DNA of 64,000 bases. It comes from Leptodactylus fallax (Eukaryota; Chordata; Amphibia; Anura; Leptodactylidae). Of this stretch, positions 32,021 to 44,740 are shown one piece after another; within the stretch, counting starts at the first letter, position 1, and each line of letters begins with the position of its first letter. Below the pieces are notes generated by a model that did not search any database, was not told the origin of the DNA, and saw nothing but the letters and a program-made list of their open reading frames with translations. Both the position numbers and the translations under genes were made by a program. The DNA is taken from NCBI GenBank assembly GCA_947044405.1, contig CAMRHE010000331.1, forward strand, positions 62,001 to 126,000. The letters are read 5' to 3'.

Positions 32021-32109
32021 AGATGGGGCTTGCAGGAAGTAGGGGCCTACGCCCCTCTTCTGAAAGCTCCTCCGCCTCCAGCTTCTCAGACTCTGGCCCC
32101 AAGGCTCTC

Positions 32110-34224
32110 TCACCTTCCCCCGGGGTCCCAGCAGACTCGGGCCTTGTCAGACTCCGAGGGTGGTTGAGCGCCATGCGCCTTCAATATGTCCTGACTAGGG
32201 TCAGCTTGGACAGCCTCTCTGAATTCTTGGCTGGAGTGAGACAAAAGAGAGGTGCCTGTTACATAGCTGCCGGCCCCTTCTGTCTCTCTAGTCTGACTAG
32301 GGACACTTCTAAGTCCCAGGCTCTGAGCCACGTACACTTGGCTACCTCCTGCCTGTTCCGGGTCCACTTTCTGAGTGCGGGCATCCCGTAGCTTTACACT
32401 CATGACCTCAGGCCCTTGGGAAACCATTTCAGAGATCCCATCTCGGCAATCTCTGCTCTCCTGGTTACCCTTGGCCTGCTCTCTCAGGGTCTTCCTCACA
32501 TTAGCCGCTAGTTGGGAGAGTTCTAGGGGGTTCTGCACCTCCCCCTTTGCTTCCAAGCCTACATCCTGTCCCTCCTGTACTTGGGTGGGTGATGGTGATA
32601 CCTTGGGCAAATGACTGAGATCATGCTTCCCCAAAACATCCCCCCACAATACATTGACAGGTAATACATTGGACATACCCCCTTCTTGGATCACACCTCC
32701 AGTACCCCCTGCCATCTGCACTTGGGCCATGGGCGCTCCTGGAATAGAACTGGACAGAAGAGACGTGTATGTCTCATACCGGCCGGACTCCTCCGGCTTC
32801 AAGGGAGTGAGGCTAGTCATGGCGGTCTCAGCACAGACTCCAGGTGGTGTAGGCAACGGTTCAAGGGTCGGAACGCCCTCCACCCTTGTAGCACTCTGGC
32901 TGCGGGCTAGCACCGCACTACCAGCAGTCCGTCCCTCACCTGGATCGGCCATGAGATCCCCATAGCCTACCTGACCACCTGGCACATGGTCAGCAGTTGG
33001 GTGCTCATCGGATGCACTGGGTGAAATAGTAGAAGTCGCTTCCAGTGACTCAGAAGAGCTACCCTGTACACTTTCACAACAAGCATTGGCAATTACATTG
33101 ACAACATTTATAAGTACAGTTTCATGTCAGACATTTACAATATCATTAACAGCATTCTTATCACACTGAGCTGGAGGGAGGACTGGCAGGCATAGAGACA
33201 CAGACTGGGGGGGTGAGGTCCCCGCAGATGTGGGCGGGTCTACAGCCCAGTCCTCACTCAGCTCCTTTACACCTACATTAATCCCAGATACATTAGAATT
33301 AGCATTTTCACAGAATGTATAAGGAGACATTTCAGAGGGAGAGTTATCAGCCCCCTCTGCATATTGGCACATCATAGGCCCCAAATCTGTCCCCAACAGT
33401 ACATTGGCAGGCAACTCAGACATCACTCCCACATCCCGCATTCCTTTTCCTGCACCCCCATCCAGACACACAGATGGGCCACCTGCTGTGGCTTGAGAAG
33501 CAGGGAAGTTGTCAGGGTAGTTGGGGAACTCCTTCTTGAAATGTCCTGTCGGGTTACAGGCATGGCCCCGCCGCACCTCCCCTTGGGGTTTGGGGAAGGT
33601 CACTAGGGTGCCCAGAGTTCTTGGGACAGGGGAGGGACCACCCGGGGCATAGTTTGTCTCACCCAACCTGACAACAGACGGCTGTGGTGAACTCCGACCT
33701 GGCTTCTCCTTCCAACTCGAGAGTTTCTGCAGGGTTGTTGGAGTTTGCGTAGGGGCGGTTTGTGCCCGCTGGGAGAGCTCCATCCTTTTGAGCTCAAGCT
33801 GAAACTGCCGCTCTCGTTCTGCTGCCTCACAATCAGCCTGCCGTTCTGCTGCCTCACGATCAGCCTGCTGTTCTGCTGCCTCACGATCAGCCTGCCGTTC
33901 TGCTGCCTGCTGTTCTTGTGCTACAGCTTCCAGAAAACGGTCCAACACCTGCAGGTATGTATTAGGGTCACTGGTGCCTACTTGCTGTTGGGCCATTTGC
34001 CAGTATGAAACCGTTCCCATAGCAAGGCTGGGGTTACTGGTCTCTCCTGGTGAAGTAATCCTTGGGACCGGGCTGCTTGCTGCACTTCCTGGCCTAGCCC
34101 CAAAATCAGGACTCTGCTCGATTCTCTGCATGGCTGTGGCTGCCTCCATTTCAGCCATACGCTCAGGATCTCCAAAAGCCTGGTTCAGCAGTTCTGGGGC
34201 TCTGCTTCTGAGCTCACTAGCCAT
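32110..34224 (-). pseudogene. Gag/protease-region ORF with one in-frame stop
   Basis: One reading frame of about 705 codons from ATG 34224, broken only by TGA at 33127-33129. The N-terminal third has a charged coiled-coil made of repeated ADREAAE units (30-bp DNA repeats near 33830-33910). GHACNPTGHFKKEF looks like a degraded CCHC knuckle, with the first and last Cys not in place. GVMSELPANVLLGTDLG matches the end of a retroviral-type aspartic protease; a second related motif, LPVNVLWGDVLG, lies after the stop. A segment ending ARSQ resembles the protease-RT linker of gypsy elements. DTG and polymerase domains are absent. Confidence 0.7.
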
Positions 34225-34404
34225 CCACTGGTATTTGCCAAATAAAAGATAGGATAGAATACAAAGAGTAGGGAGGGGAACAGCACTGTATCAAACTTTC
34301 ACTGTATCTTAATGCTTGCTTTAATACCGAGCTTGTCTCATAGGATTACCATAATCCCCAGCATGTGAGTGATAAAGGTCACCAACACACGCCGTTTATC
34401 TGAA

Positions 34405-34423
34405 GATCCCACTGCTGCCACCA
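34405..34423 (-). promoter_or_regulatory. Primer-binding site, tRNA-Leu
   Basis: The minus strand reads TGGTGGCAGCAGTGGGATC one base from the 5' LTR. This complements the 3' end of tRNA-Leu (family knowledge: AATCCCACCGCTGCCA plus CCA) with one internal mismatch plus one at the far end. Confidence 0.8.
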
Positions 34424-34424
34424 A

Positions 34425-35355
34425 TGTGAAAGATCCTCAGTGCGCCAACACCGCTGTGGCCCCACCTGAGTCCTCTTTCATATAAAAACCACACTCACCG
34501 CCAGTCAGTGCCGGGTTCACCAGATAAATACAAGACAAGCCTTCTAAATTTTATATATTTATTAACCCCTAAATGGGTCGGTATTAAAATCTAACATATA
34601 CAGTTCAGAACAGATATGCAGATATATGCAAGCATTAACAGTTACTAGTTACAAGATACAGTACAAATAAAATAAAAGGGATAAAGGTGAAATGATTACT
34701 TTACCACACATATCCTGGATGTGGCTCTATAGTCCAACACTCACACATAGCATGTGGAGATCACCAGTGGAGGCTTTTCAGTATGTGGCATCAACAACAG
34801 TAATCCAGCCTGCATGCTCTTTACACAGTCTCTCAGCATTAGTCCAATAGTCTCATTACAAAAATCTCCTCATGGTCTCTCTGTAACAACTCTGTAGTCT
34901 GTGATGGTCTCAGCCCAATCTCCATAGCATAATCCCCATAGCATTATCTCCATAGCATTATCTCCATAGCATTATTTCCTCCCACTGACTCTTACCTCAT
35001 CTTTTATACCCTTTATGCCACCTCCCAGAATGAGGTCACCGGCGGCAGCAGGTCTCATAGAATAATCCACTCAAGTCCAGACCCTTTGTATGTAGATGAG
35101 ACCAAATGACATGATACAATGTTATCAGGCATATCTGATCTACCAGCCCAGGCTGGAACAATGCCCTATTGTTTGATCACTCAGGGCTGTGTAGGAGTAC
35201 AATGGAGCCCTATTGTTCCAGTGTTGCCACTACTGCCAATATACACCTATGCTTATAGCTGCGCACAGTATGAATAAATGGAACTAGAGAGAAATACGCT
35301 ACCCAGAGACCAAAATACACCTGAGTTATAGCCACACTTAAGCAGAATCATCACA
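34425..35355 (-). repeat. 5' LTR of the gag-only element
   Basis: Same 931-bp repeat as 31079-32009, followed on the plus strand by the TGCAG duplication. Confidence 0.93.
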
Positions 35356-35360
35356 TGCAG

Positions 35361-36900
35361 TCTTTTAGAGGAAAAGCTGGACCTTTTGGCTGGTCAGTTA
35401 TCAGCAACCACCTCAGTCTATGCTCCAATATCAGAGGCATGCTAGATATCAGTCCAGAGGGGCTGGACGTAAGTTCCCCAAGGAAGGGGACAGAAAGAAA
35501 CCTGGCTTTTGACACCAGCTTCTCGCCTCCTGCAGTGGCAAATACTCCTGTTGGGGGATGCCTCTCCCATTTTTCTCACCTTCTGGCAGGAGAAGATCCA
35601 AGACCTTTGGTTTTACAGGTAATACAGCAGGGTTATGCGGCCGGTTTTCTTTGCCCGCCACAAACAGATTCATTGCAACCCGCTCTCTTCCTGCACTGAA
35701 GCAGATTATACTGGAAAATTCCATTCTGGAATTCCTGGGCAAGGGGTCTTGAAAAAAGTTCCCCCTTCAGAGTAAGATTTTGGTGTCTACTCTCCAGACT
35801 TCCTGGTACCAATATAATCTATGATTATAGTCCTAATTTATATAAGTCTCTTCATAAGGAAGAGTGTTTCCGAATGGAGACCGTGAAGTCGGTCACATCC
35901 TTTCAGAAAAGCGATGTTCTTGTCACTCTCGACCTAAAGCATGTATACTTGCATGTTCCAGTTATCCTCCTCACAGAAGGTATCTGAGAATTACTGTATC
36001 AATTTCAGGCCACAGGAGGCATTTCCAGTTTGCGGCTCTGCCCTTCGGCATTTCCTCGGCTCCGCACACCTTTACCAAGGAGGTGGCTCCAGTAGCAGCC
36101 GCGCTCAGATTTCAAGGTCTGTTCATAGCGCCATATTTGGATGACTGGCTAATAAAAGCCCATTCTGCTCCAGCACCTGCAGACAACTGTGTCTTTTCTC
36201 CAGCACTTAGGCTTGCTAATAAACTGGGAGAAGTCAGAGGTGATTCCTTCCACACAGAAGAAGTTTCTGAGATTCATACTGGACTCAGTCCACCTAGGAC
36301 AGAAAAGATAATCAGAGCAGTTCAGTATCTTCTCAAGACATGTCTGGTGTTTATCAGAACAACTATGAGAGTCATAGACCTCATGTCAGCCTCAGTCGAT
36401 GCAGTCCCTTGGACTTTTTGGCATATGTGTCTCCTCCAGTCGGAAGTACTAGGGGTCTGGAATCATGGCCCTCTGAGTCTTGACAAGAGGATCAGACTTT
36501 CTACCAGAACCCGTCTTTCTCTCAACTGGTGGATACACCTGAAACTCGGATGTCCACGGTCCAATCTGTACGAGAAGACCGTACAAGGAGTCTGGAGCAG
36601 GCTAGAAAGGATGACATCATCCATCTGGAGGGAACTCAGAGCACTTTACCTGGCACTCCTCCATTTCTCTCCTCTTCTCAGAGGAAGAGCTGTCAAGATC
36701 CGGTCCGACAACATGGCGACCGTAATAAATCAGAAGATCGTTATCCCTCCTCAGGGACGCAGGTGTGATTTTCACCTAGGCAGAGAAAAATCATATCAGA
36801 AGAATGGTCTCTCAATCAAGAGTTTTTCCACCAGATCACCCTGAAGTGGGGTCTTCCAGAAGTAGCCCTTATGGTGACCAGACTCAACGCCAAGGTAGTA
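35361..36900 (+). pseudogene. DIRS reverse transcriptase/RNase H remnant
   Basis: Continues the DIRS element after the LTR insertion. Seen: VGGCLSHFSHLLAGEDPR and VIQQGYAAGFLCPP (start of the RT region), FQFAALPFGISSAPHTFTKE, catalytic APYLDDWLIKA, then RNase H sequence WRELRALYLALLHFSPLL and AVKIRSDNMATV, and WGLPEVALMVTRLNAK at the end. Many frameshifts and stops lie between the pieces. Similarity ends near 36900; the following DIRS part is at 44131. Confidence 0.85.
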
Positions 36901-36963
36901 AGCACTGACTTTGGAATAAATGCACAAAACACTTCACTATGGGTGTCAAAATGGCCACAGCTT

Positions 36964-36965
36964 TA

Positions 36966-37029
<64 letters not shown>

Positions 37030-37160
37030 ATAATAATAATAATAATACATTTTATTTATATAGCACCAACATATTCTGCTGCACTGTACCATTGTACCAT
37101 TTGTAGGGTTCAAGAACAGACAAAAAAGATACATTACAAAGAAATAGTCAATTCACACAG
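36964..37160. repeat. (ATT)n/(AAT)n array with LINE-type tail
   Basis: ATT repeats to about 37027, then AAT repeats, then TTTATTTATATAGCACCAAC. The last part and the next 100 bases match 59255-59360. Confidence 0.8.
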
Positions 37161-38517
37161 CTTTATTTAAATCACAGAACTAAAATAATCACAGAAGGAG
37201 TCAGGTGAAGTGCCAGACCATTGGGATTCACGAATACTGTGAGATCCCCAGCTATCTGACATACAGCGCACACTCCGGCTTGCAATTCTAGCAGAGCCAG
37301 TATATTTTAAGGGCACCAACGACCCTGTGGTTAACCACAGCGCCTGTAAACAAATGATATAGATGTATATACTATGTATAAGATAACACCTCTTCAAGGA
37401 ATACCTCTGCCACTAAAAAACTAGGACTGTCCATTTACTGTATATTCATTGGCAACCCTATACCCACTTATACTGACAGGAAAGACATAGAGAGTATAAA
37501 GAAGTGAAGAGAAAAGTACTTGCTGTGCGTCAGCTTCTCCAGATACTACAGCAACCACAGAGCATGTACTGTAGTGCAAAACCTCACCGTTGTTGTTCGA
37601 TGGGTCCCAACGACAGTAAAACAAGCCATTAAATGACACTTATAATGAAGAGAATAAGCCCATGATTTGCTTGAGTTATAGAATTCTTTGAAGGCAGTGA
37701 GAGACCTCCTGTCATCTCTCAATCATTTTCAGAGCACTTGATGACCTTTACCCTTAGCCGCATGCACTGACCCAAGGGCACCCAGATTGAAATTTGAAGC
37801 TGAAAATTCTCTTCTTTTCTGGACATGGGCCAGCACCATCCTGATGCTGCCCGTTCCGCTAGGGGGCTACAGGACTATATAGCTCCTGCATGCAGAGCAT
37901 GGGGTTATCACAATAAGCAGTGCTGGACTCGCTAGCTGGCTGCGATAGACACTGTATCACACTGTTGCCATCCTTAAGAGAAATATGAGTTGGTCAATAA
38001 ATGGTCATATATCTTCACTAAGAAAAATTACAAGTCAACAGAAATGGTCCGGGAAGCTATAGATTTTTGTCAAAAACATACCTGATTTTATTTTTTTTCC
38101 TCTCCCTCCAGCCGCAGCCACCACCAGCTCGGAGGGCTCAATTTATTGTGCAGGCATGTGAAAGCTAATATCCATAACCCTAGGTACTTACTCTAACAGG
38201 GTCTTTTTTAAATGAATAATTGGTTTGCAGAAACCAGGGGGCCATACCTCCGATGGTTACCCCTCCACACCACACTGAGAAATGACCCATCACATAGTAT
38301 ATGTCATAGTCAGGGATGGAAGTGGCTGCATTATATGATGTCATAGTAACATATAATAATAGTAATTCATATACTTATCCGGATACAGACTGTAAATGCT
38401 CCTAAGTCACCGGCTACACATGAAGAATAAGAATGCAATAATCCGGTGTAGTATTTGTCTGATATCCATTATCTACATGTAGTGGAGACTCAGAGGTCAG
38501 ACTACAATATGGTGGTC
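37161..38517. other. No gene recognised
   Basis: Mixed unique or low-copy sequence. Minus-strand frames at 37167-37397 and 37421-37639 show no motif. It is part of the 7.2 kb that separates two halves of the DIRS element. Confidence 0.35.
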
Positions 38518-38525
38518 AGTATATC

Positions 38526-40004
38526 CAGGGCCACTTTAACCATAGGGTCAACGGTGCACTTTCACCGGGCCCTATGGTAGCAGGGCCCCGTTGGAACAGT
38601 CCCGCATTTGCTTCCCCGCGGGGCCTCCCCCAGTTGCATACAATGATGAAGCAGGGGGCCGTCGGCTCCCTGCTTCATCATTCTTTCCCTCTCTTCCCTG
38701 GGAGCTGCAGACACGATAACATTACTTACATCCTGCCTGCAGCGCCCTGAAGACTCCGGACACAGACAGCAGGGGAGCGAGGAGAGGTGAGTGTTAGTCT
38801 TTTTTTTACCTTTTTGTGTGGTAGGAGAGGGAGATTAAACTGTAGGCGCAACTGCAGGGCTATGAAGATAACCTTGGATTCATTTTAAAGATGAGAATCT
38901 CATCTTTAAAATGATACTAAGATCATCATGATGGCCCTTACAAATCCGGAGTGATTCACTGGAGATCTCAATTCTCTACTGCGTGCTTAACAGCAAATCG
39001 CTCCGAATCTGTAAGGGCTATCATGATGATCTTGATATCATTTTAAAGATGATGATGATTCTCATCTTAATGATGAATCCAAGATCCTCTTCATAGCCTT
39101 AAGGGATCCTGAGATATGGGGCTCTAAAGTGTCCCTCCCCCTCCAGCCTCGGGCAGCATTTGTTAAAGAGGACTGTCACGGGGGCGTTCCTCCCAGCTCA
39201 GCTAGACTGTCAGGATCGTCCTTCTGGGCACTGATATCTTCAGCCCCGGGCACATAACGGGAAACCCGACAGTGCGCTGAATTCAGCACACTGTCGACTT
39301 TCTAGTAGCATATAAAACTGCATGTGCATGAGGACATGAAAGGTCCTCTTTAAAAGAAGAAGCAGGAAGGAGGGGGAAGGAGCAGAGCTGCAGACTGCAG
39401 AAACACATTGTCTGTGCGTAACCTGTATGTGACTCCAGGAGGAATAGCAGGGACTTCTGTCCCTGTTACCCCCTCTTCTATCAATCAGAGGGCATAGTAT
39501 TATTTTGCTCTCTGATTGTCACATAGAGGGATAATGTAATACCCCTCTGAGCCTAATCACAGGGGTATTCTTAATGTAACATAACCAGGAAATTTATTGG
39601 TGCTGAGACCCAGACGTTTGCCATCTTCGAGGTCACAACGCCAAAAGAGTTACACTTACACAAGACATACTCAAAGTCATCAATAAAATTTACTTTTTTT
39701 CACTGTCCTTGTCCTATCGATACCTGATCTTTATAGAGTAAAATATGCTGACTTCCTCTCTAGCGATATCCGTTACATGCTAAAATAATAGCAATAACGA
39801 TTATTACTAGAGATAAAGGTATAAAACACTTCTGATAGGCAGAAAAGTTCCATCAGTCACATAACACATTGTCACCCACTGAATGTCACCACATAAAATC
39901 CCAGTTTTTGGCAGCTTTCAGATGGGTATAATAGAGTGTGGTGATGGAGGGATCCACTTATGAAACCTTTGCACTGGGCCCACCAATGTGTTAAAACTGC
40001 CCTG
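38526..40004. mobile_element. hAT-like non-autonomous element with internal palindrome
   Basis: Ends CAGGGCCACTTTAAC and GTTAAAACTGCCCTG are imperfect inverted repeats. The 8-bp duplication AGTATATC (38518-38525 and 40005-40012) is exact, which is diagnostic of hAT transposition. No transposase frame. An inverted repeat with arms of roughly 100 bp lies inside at about 38872-39090. Confidence 0.88.
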
Positions 40005-40012
40005 AGTATATC

Positions 40013-40713
40013 ACCGTATACACATGGATATAAACCTATACATATCTGTAAGTCCTACAGAGCAAGGTGCACCTGATTCACCCAAATCCCCACCATGTGC
40101 TGAGCCCTCCATGAACACCTTTCAGAGCTATAAATATGATTTAGATATAATATATTCTTCTAGAAGATTGTGAAAAAACATCTAGATAAGGCCCCATGTA
40201 ATCTACACAGTCTTATACCATCCACCATTTTAGGTAATAGATGAATTTCCAAATGGAAGATGAAATAACTATATGAGGTGAGGGCAGACATTTTATAGGC
40301 AGCAGCATCAGCATGTATATAAAGTGACTGAAGGCTGCCATATATCCACACAGGACTCAGTATACAGACCTAATATGGAGGTCATATATAGCTCATTAGA
40401 CATCATATATAAAGAAGGGAAATAATAACACCATCACTAAGACAGAGGAACTATAGAGACCACTGGACTCCATATACAGTGAGGGATCTGTATACAGCAG
40501 GGTCAATATAAACAGCATGTCCAGTACATGGAGCTAAGAAGGAGGATGTATACATATCACTAGACTCCATATACAGGAAGGGGTAATTAATAAACTGTAT
40601 TCAGTATGGCCAGTATACACAGTATGACCAGTATACAGCCCTGAGAAGGAGGTCACTTAGAAATTATTAGCCATAACCTATCCCCAGAATGATCAGTATT
40701 AGCACAGAGATGG
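40013..40713. other. No gene recognised
   Basis: AT-rich with repeated words such as CCATATACAG and AGTATACAG, but no clear array. No coding support. Confidence 0.35.
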
Positions 40714-40718
40714 AGGAC

Positions 40719-41598
40719 TGTGAAAGATCCTCAGGGCGCCAACACCGCTTTGGCTCACACCTGAGTCTTCTTTCATATAAAACCACACTCACCACCAGTG
40801 AGTGTCGGGTTCACAAGATAAATACAAGACAAGCTTTCTAAATTTTATATATTTATTAACCCCTAAATGGGTCGGTATTAACATCTAACACATGCAGTTC
40901 AGAACAGATATGTAGATTTATGCAAGCATTAACATTTACTAGTTACAAGATACAGTGCAATGAAATAAAAGGGAGTAAAAGTGAAATGATTACTTTACCA
41001 CGCATCTCCTTGATGTGGCTCTATAATCCAACACTCACACATGCTCTGTCATGTGTGAATAACCAGTGGAGGCTTCTTAGCATGTGGCATTAATACAACA
41101 ATCCAGCCTGCATGCTCTTCACAGTGGTCTGTCTGTAATCTCCTGTAGTCTGTCTGTAAAAACTCCTCATAGTGTTCTCTTGTAGTCCCAGCACAATCTC
41201 CTCCCATTGCCTCTTACCTTATCTTTTATACCCTTTATGCCACCTCCTAGAATGAGGTCACCGGCGACAGCAAGTCTGATTGACTAACGCACTCAAGTCC
41301 AGATTCTTTGTATTGAGCCGAGACCAAGTGGAATGATACAATGTTATCAGCCATATCTGATCTACCAGTGCAGACTGATCAATGCATGTTTCTTTGATCA
41401 CTCAGGGCTGTGTATGAATTCAATGGAACCCTGCTGGGATGGATACAAAGCCCTATTCTTCCAGTCCGGCCACTATTGGCAATATACCTATGAGTAGGCT
41501 GTGCACCTTATGAGTAAAGAGAAGTAAGAGAGCGGTACGCTACCCAGAGACCAAAATACAGCTTTGAGTTATAGCCATATTTCAGTGGAATCATCACA
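40719..41598 (-). mobile_element. Solo LTR of the gag-only element's family
   Basis: Similar end to end to the LTRs at 31079 and 34425, with deletions and more divergence. The exact 5-bp duplication AGGAC (40714-40718, 41599-41603) shows one insertion later reduced by LTR recombination. Confidence 0.9.
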
Positions 41599-41784
41599 AG
41601 GACATATACAGGGATTATCAGTGCGGCCGCCATACTGTATCACCAGTAACATCACCACACTGTATATCTGATCCACGGCCTCCAGTCCAGGCTGTCCCTC
41701 TCTCACCACAGTGTCTCCATTACATGTGACCTCCCAGCTCCACCATAGAGAGCCCCTCAGTCCCCAGGACTCATGAACAATCTG

Positions 41785-43789
41785 CATTATACAGTAGTAT
41801 ATATGATAGATCAGCCATTTCTGCAGTGTGTGAGGTAAATACATGAGGGGACTCTGTGACTATATATCTCCTGTGGTAATACTGCAGTATATATGATAGA
41901 TCAGCCATGTCTGCAGTGTGTGAGGTAAATACATGAGGGGACTCTGTGACTGTATATCTCCTGTGGTAATACTGCAGTATATATGATAGATCAGCCATGT
42001 CTGCAGTGTGTGAGGTAAATACATGAGGGGACTCTGTGACTGTATATATCCTGAGGTAATACTGCAGTATATATGATATATCAGCCATGTCTGCACTGTG
42101 TGAGGTAAATACATGAGGGGACTCTGTGACTGTATATATCCTGAGGTAATACTGCAGTATATATGATATATCAGCCATGTCTGCAGTGTGTGAGGTAAAT
42201 ACATGAGGGGACTCTGTGACTGTATATATCCTGAGGTAATACTGCAGTATATATGATAGATCAGCCATGTCTGCAGTGTGTGAGGTAAATACATGAGGGG
42301 ACTCTGTGACTGTATATATCCTGAGGTAATACTGCAGTATATATGATAGATCAGCCATGTCTGCAGTGTGTGAGGTAAATACATGAGGGAACCCTGTGAC
42401 TGTATATATCCTGAGGTAATACTGCAGTATATATGATAGATCAGCCATGTCTGCAGTGTGTGAGGTAAATACATGAAGGGACCCTGTGACTGTATATATC
42501 CTGAGGTAATACTGCAGTATATATGATAGATCAGCCATGTCTGCAGTGTGTGAGGTAAATACATGAGGGGACCCTGTGACTGTATATATCCTGAGGTAAT
42601 ACTGCAGTATATATGATAGATCAGCCATGTCTGCAGTGTGTGAGGTAAATACATGAGGGGACTCTGTGACTGTATATATCCTAAGGTAATACTGCAGTAT
42701 ATATGATAGATCAGCCATGTCTGCAGTGTGTGAGGTAAATACATGAGGGGACCCTGTGACTGTATATATCCTAAGGTAATACTGCAGTATATATGATAGA
42801 TCAGCCATGTCTGCAGTGTGTGAGGTAAATACATGAGGGGACCCTGTGACTGTATATATCCTGAGGTAATACTGCAGTATATATGATATATCAGCCATGT
42901 CTGCAGTGTGTGAGGTAAATACATGAGGGGACCCTGTGACTGTATATATCCTGAGGTAATACTGCAGTATATATGATATATCAGCCATGTCTGCAGTGTG
43001 TGAGGTAAATACATGAGGGGACTCTGTGACTGTATATATCCTGAGGTAATACTGCAGTATATATGATATATCAGCCATGTCTGCAGTGTGTGAGGTAAAT
43101 ACATGAGGGGACTCTGTGACTGTATATATCCTAAGGTAATACTGCAGTATATATGATAGATCAGCCATGTCTGCAGTGTGTGAGGTAAATACATGAGGGG
43201 ACTCTGTGACTGTATATATCCTGAGGTAATACTGCAGTATATATGATATATCAGCCATGTCTGCAGTGTGTGAGGTAAATACATGAGGGGACTCTGTGAC
43301 TGTATATATCCTGAGGTAATACTGCAGTATATATGATAGATCAGCCATGTCTGCAGTGTGTGAGGTAAATACATGAGGGGACTCTGTGACTGTATATATC
43401 CTGAGGTAATACTGCAGTATATATGATATATCAGCCATGTCTGCAGTGTGTGAGGTAAATACATGAGGGGACCCTGTGACTGTATATATCCTGAGGTAAT
43501 ACTGCAGTATATATGATAGATCAGCCATGTCTGCAGTGTGTGAGGTAAATACATGAGGGGACCCTGTGACTGTATAAATCCTGAGGTAATACTGCAGTAT
43601 ATATGATATATCAGCCATTTCTGCAGTGTGTGAGGTAAATACATGAGGGGACTATGTGACTGTATATATCCTGTGGTAATACTGCAGTATATATGATATG
43701 TCAGCCATGACTGCAGTGTGTGAGGTAAATACATGAGGGGACTCTGTGACTGTATATATCCTGAGGTAATACCGCAGTGTATATGATGT
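41785..43789. repeat. 90-bp minisatellite, about 22 units
   Basis: Unit landmarks: ACATGAGGGGACTCTGTGAC, TGTATATATCCTGAGGTAAT, ACTGCAGTATATATGATAGA and TCAGCCATGTCTGCAGTGTG. Units differ at a few fixed sites, such as GATAGA versus GATATA, and in the right part these alternate, suggesting a 180-bp higher-order unit. As 90 is divisible by three, two minus-strand frames stay open for over 600 codons. These are by-products of the array, not evidence of a protein. Confidence 0.95.
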
Positions 43790-44130
43790 AAAATGGTGGT
43801 ACTAAACTAGTAGTGATGTCTAATGTGAATATGGTCACACCACTGTGGTGTGAGGTGATAAACCCCAATATTATACTGCCTGATTCTGCAACATGTTTCC
43901 TCCAGTCTTTGTGGTGAGAGAAAGAGGAGAAGATGAATAAGACAGGAAGTGACATCTATTCCTAAACCCCTCCCCCTCTACAGTAAAACACTAGGCACTA
44001 TATACTCCTAAAGATGAATATACATGCATATACTCTTAAAGCTGAACTAGCCTATATAAATCTACACAACTATTTCACAATGATTAAACTACAGGAGTTA
44101 TTAGTTCCCCCATCCCAAAGTCATGTCCCC
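43790..44130. other. No gene recognised
   Basis: Short flank between the minisatellite and the DIRS remnant. Confidence 0.4.
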
Positions 44131-44740
44131 CTTTGCTAATGGCTCCGGGGGTGTCTGGAGTACTATCCCTTGGCAATGGATGCCCTGTCCATCCCTTGGA
44201 GGTTCACGTTGGAGTACATCTTCCCTCCACTTTCCATGATACTAAGGGTATTGATGAAAGTCAGACAGAACCAAGCCTCTGTGATAACCATTCTGGCCAA
44301 AAAGAGCTTGGTTTTCCCAACTCATGCTAATGAGTCAAGGGATCTATTGAAGGCTTCCCCTAATCCAGAACCTGGATTCTCAGGGCACTCAGAAGTGCCA
44401 GGATCTGAGGAGATTCAACCTGACAGTCTGAAGGTTGCTCACTCCCTATGGAAATCTAGAGGACTGTCAGAAGCAAGCGCAGAATCCACCAATAAAAGCT
44501 ACCTAAGGATAGGTAATGTTTTCAAGGAGTGGTGCTCCATACAGGAGGTGAATAATTTGAATCCTTCTATGGGAGTGATTCAAAATTTTCTTCAAGACGG
44601 CTTGGATAAGGACCTTTCCCATGCCACACTTAAAGTGCAGGTTTCAGCCCTATCCGCCTGCTTAGGTAGATGATTGTCTAGATCCCCTTAATTTCCAGAT
44701 TTCTTAAGGGTGCTATGAGAACAGTTTGAATCCTTCTACG
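44131..44740 (+). pseudogene. DIRS element, RNase H end and recombinase N-terminus
   Basis: MDALSIPWRFTLEYIFPPLS and ILRVLMKVRQNQASVI continue the DIRS order after RNase H. KSRGLSEASAESTNKSY and VFKEWCSIQEVNNLNPSMG look like the N-terminal core-binding part of a DIRS tyrosine recombinase. The end is rearranged: 44716-44740 repeats the sequence near 44560-44580 just before an insertion. Confidence 0.75.

Larger units (their letters stand above)
31079..35355 (-). mobile_element. Gag-only, non-autonomous LTR retrotransposon
   Basis: Two 931-bp LTRs (31079-32009 and 34425-35355) differ at about five positions. The 5-bp duplication TGCAG (31074-31078, 35356-35360) is exact. The minus-strand internal part holds a tRNA-Leu primer site, one gag-type frame with a single stop, and a polypurine tract. 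There is no reverse transcriptase, RNase H or integrase, so it must be mobilised in trans. It interrupts a DIRS element. A solo LTR of the family is at 40719. Confidence 0.9.

Noticed and set aside
36964..37160. Coding or regulatory role for the ATT/AAT array
   Set aside because: Simple-sequence tail next to a LINE-type end.
41771..43734. Two minus-strand frames of 615 and 624 codons as giant repeat proteins
   Set aside because: They lie in different frames of the same 90-bp array, exist only because 90 is divisible by three, and have no promoter, splice or domain evidence.
41785..43789. CRISPR-like array
   Set aside because: The whole 90-bp unit repeats with no unique spacers, in a eukaryotic setting. 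It is a minisatellite.
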